The notes beneath the pieces were generated by a model. It saw nothing but the letters and a program-made list of their open reading frames with translations. It was not told where the DNA came from and made no database searches. A stretch of DNA of 64,000 bases, taken from assembly GCA_039654915.1 (NCBI GenBank), contig CM077594.1, forward strand, positions 94,254,893 through 94,318,892, given 5' to 3'. A program made the translations under genes and the position numbers. This stretch comes from Aquilaria yunnanensis. Its lineage: Eukaryota > Streptophyta > Magnoliopsida > Malvales > Thymelaeaceae. Each line of letters begins with the position of its first letter. Positions within the stretch are counted from its first letter, which is position 1. Below are positions 57,539 through 64,000 of the stretch, piece by piece.

Positions 57539-58575
57539 AATGTTGCTCACATTACCTTGAACTTAGCGGACTTCTGAATGAACTTCGAACTCGCCCAATA
57601 TGCCTCTATTTCCGCATATGCAGCATCTGACATAAAGTTTGCCTTCGCTCGATGTTTAACCGGATTTTTCACACGCCGAATTTCTGACATCATGCTTCTG
57701 TAATGCTGTACTCCCAATATATTCCACACCCGATACACCTCATTATGGTTTATGGGATCCCACTCACAGCTCTTCTGTACAGGTTAATATGTTTAAACTA
57801 TTAGCATGGGAAAATTCTATATCTTATGACATTATTACATCATTATCATAGTAATATTATTGTTATACCTCAAAAACACGCCACCATTGCTGCAGGTCTA
57901 ATGGAGAGACGGAGGACCAATCAGAATATGGTTTGAAATGTATAGTGAAACATGGTGTCACTAACCGTGTCGCCGCAGCTGGAATGAATCTGTGACGTTG
58001 AAATTATTAGTTAGAAATTTGTTGATGATTCCATGTAAAGTAATTACTCTTACTAATATTAATACGTGTGTCTGGTATTTATCACTTACGTGTTACCATG
58101 TGGGGATATCCTCATCCGCGGTCGGCCTGCTGTCTGTGACATCGATGATGGGATGTCATCAATATGTATATCATCATTTGAAGGATGAGTCGTCACTATG
58201 GGGTGCCTCAGGTGGCGCGCACCAGATCCATGTCCAGATGACGTACCTCCACCGCCGTCAGATCGGTGCTCATGTGAGGGGACCTGCGTGGCTGGCACTG
58301 TTGTTCCCTGCATCTCTACACCGACATCCTCCTGTGCCCGGGATGAAGAAGCCATCCTATGTCGTTCATTAAGTATTGGCTCCATTACCTTCTTAAATTG
58401 CGCAAATGGTCCTTTCCCAGGTCGGCGTTTATAGGTGTTATCCCCTTTACGAGGCATCTGCATTTATTTTTAGGTAAGTTGGTAAATTAAACATAACATA
58501 TATTTACTGACATATATTGTGCAGTATTAGGGGTACATAAATTTACTCAAATATTTTCTACACATTAATTAGAAA

Positions 58576-61500
58576 TTAGAGGTTATCATTATTCCTAGTA
58601 CATGTTATCTTCGACCCACTACTGTCATTAGACTCAAACTCCTCGGACTCTTCAGAGTCACTGTCATCGGATATAAACTCCTCATCATCCTCTGTCTCGC
58701 CATTAGATCCCCCCTCCTCAAGTACATCTTCTTCAATATCATCACCGACACCCGGGTCAGCTAACTCCTCAATTGGGTCATCTTCAATTCTTTGACAATT
58801 AACGGATCCACTGTCTTGATACACGTCATCTGTGTCCAAAATTGCAGCCTATATTATCCATTGAGGTTTTATCTTCATAACAGCTTATCACCCGTTTCTT
58901 TCACGTGACTTACTCGGATATTGTGTGTAGTAAACTTGGTCAGCCTGAGATGCTAGAATGAAAGGATCAAACTTCTGATATCTGCGGCTATTCCGGATCT
59001 CAACTAACCCAAACTGTTTATGCATTCGAGTTCCACGTTCAGGTGTTGGGTCAAACCAGTTGCACCTAAACAAGACAACATTCTTATGTAGAAAGCCGGG
59101 ATATTCGAGTTGAATGACTTTTTCTAATATACCATAAAAATCACATTCAACTTCACTTGCACCCGTGCTGCGTATGCAGATTCCACTATTAAATGTTGAT
59201 TTGTCCTTCCTCCATTCACTTATGTGAAACTTGTACCCATTTGTGAAATACACCGGCCATGTTTGAACTCGCCGTGAGGGCCCACATGCAACATCCCACA
59301 AGATGTTATAGACAATATTGTTACCTAGGTCATCAACCTATGTAAAACATATTTCAATTTAGGACAATATATATGAAGACTTTTATAACTTAACATATTG
59401 CAATACATTCTGTCCTAAAAGCACACGTACATATTGTCGGAGCCAGGCTGAGAAATTGTTTTCAATGTGTATGTCCATCTCGGACATTGTTATCTCGGGT
59501 GCAGATTCCCTGACCATGTCCACAAACATACTGTCGCCAATAACACAAACAATAAAAATATGTTAGTTTTGTTTGATGAGTAGTACTAAATTTCAACATA
59601 ATCACAGTTGGAATGCCTTTACATGAACGATGACTTACTTTAGGTATGGCCTGCTCTGAGCACAGTTTAGAAGAACGTATATGGTTGCAAGTCTGAGTTC
59701 ATCGTCCGTGAGGAATGTATATCGGCATGCACCATATAGTCGTCCCGAAAAAGTGAATATGGACCACAAGTCACCATTACATGGGACAGGACCACCATCA
59801 TCATTTCTCGGTACTCGGTTCATCATGGATGGAACATAGGACTCAAAGTAATGAGAGCAAAAGATGGAAGTCTCCTCTATAAGGTATGCTTCACATATCG
59901 ATCCCTCAACATAAGTAGTATTAGAAACCTTCATTTTTAGGTCATGTATGCACCGCTCAAATTTATACATCCATCGGTACTGAACAAGTCCTCCAACCCT
60001 TGCTTCAAAGGGCAAGTGAACTGGGAGATGCTCCATGACATCAAAAAACCCTGGAGGAAAAATTCTCTCAAGCTTACAAATTATAATTGGGATATTGGCC
60101 TCCAACGCAAACAAGTGATTTTCATGTAACTCTGAAGAGCACAAGTCTCTAAAGAATAGGCTTAACTCCGTTAATGGCTTCCAAATATTGTCGGGTAGCG
60201 CTTCGAGGGCAATGGGGAGAGGCCTTTGCATCATAACATGGCAATCATGACTCTTCATACCATATATATTGCAACCAGCTGTATCAACACATCTCCCAAG
60301 ATTCAAGGCATATCCATCAGGGAGTCGTAAAGATTTTACCCAGACGATCACATCTTGCCTTTGGTTAACATCCAATGTGAACCTCGCCTTTGGTTTAAAC
60401 GAACGACCATCATCAAGTGGAACCATGTTTAACTCCGGTCGATTACAATAAATTTCCAGGTCCTTCCGTGCTTTCACATTATCTTTCATTTTATTCTTAA
60501 CATCCATCACAGTATTCCATATATTCTCAAACACGTTCTTCTCAATATGCATAACATCAAGATTATGTCGTATTAAGTTCGTGGCCCAATATGGTAACTC
60601 CCAGAAAATGCTTCGCTTCGTCCAATTATGTGATTTCCCATAATCACACGGTCGATTTTGTGGACTATCGTTACCAACTGATGGAATCCATAAGATTCTT
60701 TCAAATATATCTTCACCTGATAAGCGCGGAGAAGGCAATGACTTTTCTGATTTCCCTTTTTTAAAGCAAGTACAATTCCTTCTATATGGGTGGTTCCGGG
60801 GGAGGAATTGCCGATGACAGTCGAAAAATGAAATTTTCCCGCCATACTTAAGTTGGAATGCCTTACTTTCACCCATACAAATAGGGCAAGACAATCGCCC
60901 ATGTGTCATCCACCCTGATAGCATGCCATAAGCCGGAAAGTCATTTATGGTCCACATTAATGCTGCTCGCAGAATAAAATTTTGTTTCAATGACACATCC
61001 CATATTTCGACCCCATCAAACCACAGATGCCGTAGCTCATCTATTAGAGGTTGTAGATAAACATCAATCTTATGATTTGGGCTATGTGGACCTGGAATCA
61101 GCAACAAAAGGGACATATAGGGTTTTTTCATGCACATCCAAGGGGGCAAATTATACGGAGTAACGATCACAGGCCAACAAGAGTATTATTTCTCAGATGG
61201 TCCAAAAGGTGTAAATCCATCGGCACACAACCCCAATCTGACATTTCGTGGTTCCGAAGCAAATCATGGGTAGGTCTGATAAAAATGTTTCCAAGCTTCA
61301 CCATCTGATAGATGTTTTAACACACCTGGGACCTGTGTTTGCTCCTTATGCCACCTCATCTGCTCAGCTGTTGCCAATGACGCAAATAAGCGTTGCAGAC
61401 GAGGGCTTAGTGGTAAATAATGCATGGTTTTCCTCGGTCGATCTTTACCACGACCTCCCTTTTTTGGCTTATATCTCTCAGACCCACAGTACTTACAAAT

Positions 61501-62219
61501 ACGATCGGTACTGTCATCTTTCCAGAACAACATATAATCATTCACACAGACATCAATCTTCTCGTGAGACAGACCCAACTGGGAAACTAATTTCTTAGTT
61601 TCATACCAATTTGATGGCATCTTACTATCTGTTGGTTGAGTCTCCTTCATCAGTTGGGCAATGCCATTAAAGCATCCTCGTGACATGTGATACTCAGACT
61701 TAAGGTTGAAAAGGCGGACAACAGCAGATAACTCAGAATGATTTTCGCACCCATCCCATAAAGGAGTTGATGCTGAATTCAAAAGATTAAAAAAATTTTG
61801 AGCACTTTCATTCAGCTCCACAACATTGTCTTCCGAAAATTGTGAGTAACTAGGGCCAACGGCATCTAATACCATCCTTTCATATGGATTCGTTGAACAC
61901 CCCTGGTCAAACTTCCTAAACCCACCCACACCCTGAGCCGTATCTGATGCTTCATTAAATGGCTCACCATGAGCGGTCCAATTCAAGTAAAAAGACTTAA
62001 ACCCCCATTTGTACAGATGAACTCTGACCTCACAGCCTGATTAAATCACAAATTCTTATACTTCCGACAAGGACAGCGAATGCATAACCCGCTCATAGTT
62101 TCAGGGTGGGATACAGCAAATGATATAAATTCTTTCACCCCGGACTCCCACTGTTGTGTGTAACCAGTTCGGCCAGGCAAGAAACGATTACTGTACATCC
62201 AACTACGGGCGGATTCCAT
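58576..62219 (-). pseudogene. tnp2-type CACTA transposase gene (TNPD-like), broken
   Basis: The gene starts at 62219 with MESARSWMYSNRF and a CPCRKYKN zinc-binding end (transposase-associated domain, 62219-62049). A stop and frameshift follow, then CEVRVHLYKWGFKSFYLNW (about 62033) into the open frame 61986-61264. The central tnp2 domain spans 61264-59635 (IVTPYNLPPWMCMKKPYM, PGPHSPNHKIDVYLQPLIDE, LSCPICMGESKAF, HNLDVMHIEKNVFENI). It is followed by the DUF4218 segment (MMQRPLPIALEALPDNIWKP to VGGLVQYRWMYKFERC). An exon at about 59530-59430 contains MSEMDIHIENNFSAWLRQYV. The DUF4216 exon is about 59337-58888 (WPVYFTNGYKFHI, VVLFRCNWFDPT). An acidic last exon ends at 58576. TGA at 61264-61266 and TAA at 61186-61188 interrupt the frame. 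Homologues catalyse En/Spm excision; this copy cannot. Confidence 0.9.
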
Positions 62220-62559
62220 TACACATAAAATCTGTTCGTAATCATAAACACCTCAATCAATTAAATGATATACGTACTCAAGTTTTATATTGAGTTAGTA
62301 AAAATAACAAAAGTATGCTTCAATGTTTACGTTCTCAAGTTTACAGTATTTTTAGATAGACAAAGTTTATTCTCAATCTTATTGTTTTTATGATTAACGT
62401 ACGGTCATCATTATTGTTCTTATTACTGTCACTGTTCTTAGTACTTAAATTAATAATTTTCAAAAGATATTTTATTACATATAGGCTTTACTAACTACAA
62501 AAGGTAATGAATAAAGAAAGTTAATGTTTACCTTAAGGGTTTAAAACTGTCCTGATTAT

Positions 62560-62920
62560 TCCTTTATGGTTGAGGGTTTTAAGGTTAGAGTTTAAGGGTT
62601 TATGATTTGAATTACGAGCTTATAGTTAAGGTTAAGGTTAAGGTTAGAGTCTTGGGTTTATGGGGATTATTTCGGTTCAGATTTATTGTATAGCGTTTAT
62701 GGTAAAGTACAAGTTAGTGTTAAGATTAGGGTCTAAGTTTATATCTATTAGAGTTTAGACTTAGGTATAGGGTTTATACTACTATGATTATAGACTTATA
62801 GTTTAGGTTAGATTTTGTCGTATTTAGGGTTTTAAAGTTTAGGTTCATGGTGTTGGGTTTAAGTTTAGATTTATGGTCTAAGGTAAAGGTTAGGGTTAGG
62901 AAGAAGTTTGCGTTCAAGTC
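62560..62920 (+). repeat. Degenerate GGTTTA/GGTTAAG-rich stretch
   Basis: Words such as GGTTAAGGTTAAGGTTA, TATTTAGGGTTTTAAAG and GGTTAGGGTTAGG recur without a fixed period. It resembles telomere-type sequence only loosely (plants use TTTAGGG). It sits upstream of the tnp2 gene inside CACTA element 3. Confidence 0.5.
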
Positions 62921-63893
<973 letters not shown>

Positions 63894-64000
63894 ATGAGTT
63901 TGAGTTTTTGCAACTGGCTTTTATTAATCGCTTATTAATATCAAGTTTGTTTAAGTTTTGAGATCATTCTTTGAAACTAAAGTAGGTTTAAACCATATAA

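Larger units (their letters stand above)
53118..58463 (-). pseudogene. TNPA-like gene of CACTA element 3, split by a hAT insertion
   Basis: Exon-like blocks on the minus strand are, in order: 58463-58086 (MPRKGDNTYKRRPGKGPF, then Ser/Thr-rich); about 57990-57868 (FTIHFKPYSDWSSVSPLDLQ, QWWRVFE); about 57783-57556 (CEWDPINHNEVYRVWNILG to SKFIQKSAKFK); then, across the hAT, about 53925-53871 (SGSCSATYAGGSISMF, AHREQM); about 53795-53672 (DPGLFKVLQATYKMKNGKYV); and about 53574-53118 (EIEEQTQQEDG, VFGLGSEQCV, coiled-coil EYERKLERIKKRQR). Two stops lie in the last exon (TGA 53418-53420, TAA 53229-53231). The gene probably encoded the subterminal-repeat binding protein of the element. Exon borders are approximate. 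Confidence 0.8.

Noticed and set aside
62560..62920. Interstitial telomere array
   Set aside because: There are no tandem TTTAGGG units in register; similarity is loose.

Overview
The window is nuclear DNA from a flowering plant, most likely a eudicot. The protein-coding genes have many short introns with GT..AG borders, and the window holds two 11S (legumin-type) seed globulin genes, a plant SLU7 splicing-factor gene and a plant-only DUF761 gene. Most of the rest is transposon-derived: CACTA/En-Spm, hAT, LINE, a TRIM and solo LTRs, with no bacterial or organellar signature. I cannot name the species. Everything here was read by eye; percentages and database hits are not claimed.

Layout. 1-153 is the end of a hAT-like element. 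154-4167 is a decayed, 3'-truncated SLU7 copy (premature stops, a CACTA-derived insertion, loss of most of the zinc knuckle). It is cut off by an AT-rich repeat (4168-about 5945). 7978-11431 is the intact sister SLU7 gene with nine exons and a 537-residue product. 11.6-28.4 kb is mostly gene-poor: a 1.26 kb element with palindromic ends, a DUF761 gene (14150-14806, minus), a fold-back element, a copia-like solo LTR, a second copy of the AT-rich repeat carrying a TRIM and a gypsy-like solo LTR, and a 1.3 kb tandem duplication. 29238-30889 (minus) and 46088-47773 (plus) are two complete 11S globulin genes in head-to-head orientation, about 15 kb apart. Both have three exons and a shared promoter block (RY element, ACGT core, TATA box).

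The space between the globulin genes has filled with nested elements. A CACTA element (33545-38241) holds a solo LTR (34709-37395), which holds a non-autonomous hAT (35112-36390). A second CACTA (39548-43238) sits inside a LINE fragment. From 50.2 kb on, a FAR1/MULE-type pseudogene is cut by a large CACTA element running from 52283 past the window end. Its two transposition genes (tnp2 type and TNPA-like) lie on the minus strand and both carry stops. A nearly full-length hAT (53961-57538), whose transposase frame has only two visible stop codons, is inserted into it.

Working genes supported by the sequence: SLU7 (second-step splicing), the DUF761 protein, and two seed storage globulins. The transposases are all visibly broken. 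The observations most worth following are the two related AT-rich repeat copies of unknown class, the orphan legumin-type promoter modules near 44.45-44.87 kb, the 200-bp inverted duplication in the FAR1 pseudogene, and the exon-boundary CACTA insertion that left a duplicated half exon in SLU7 copy 1.
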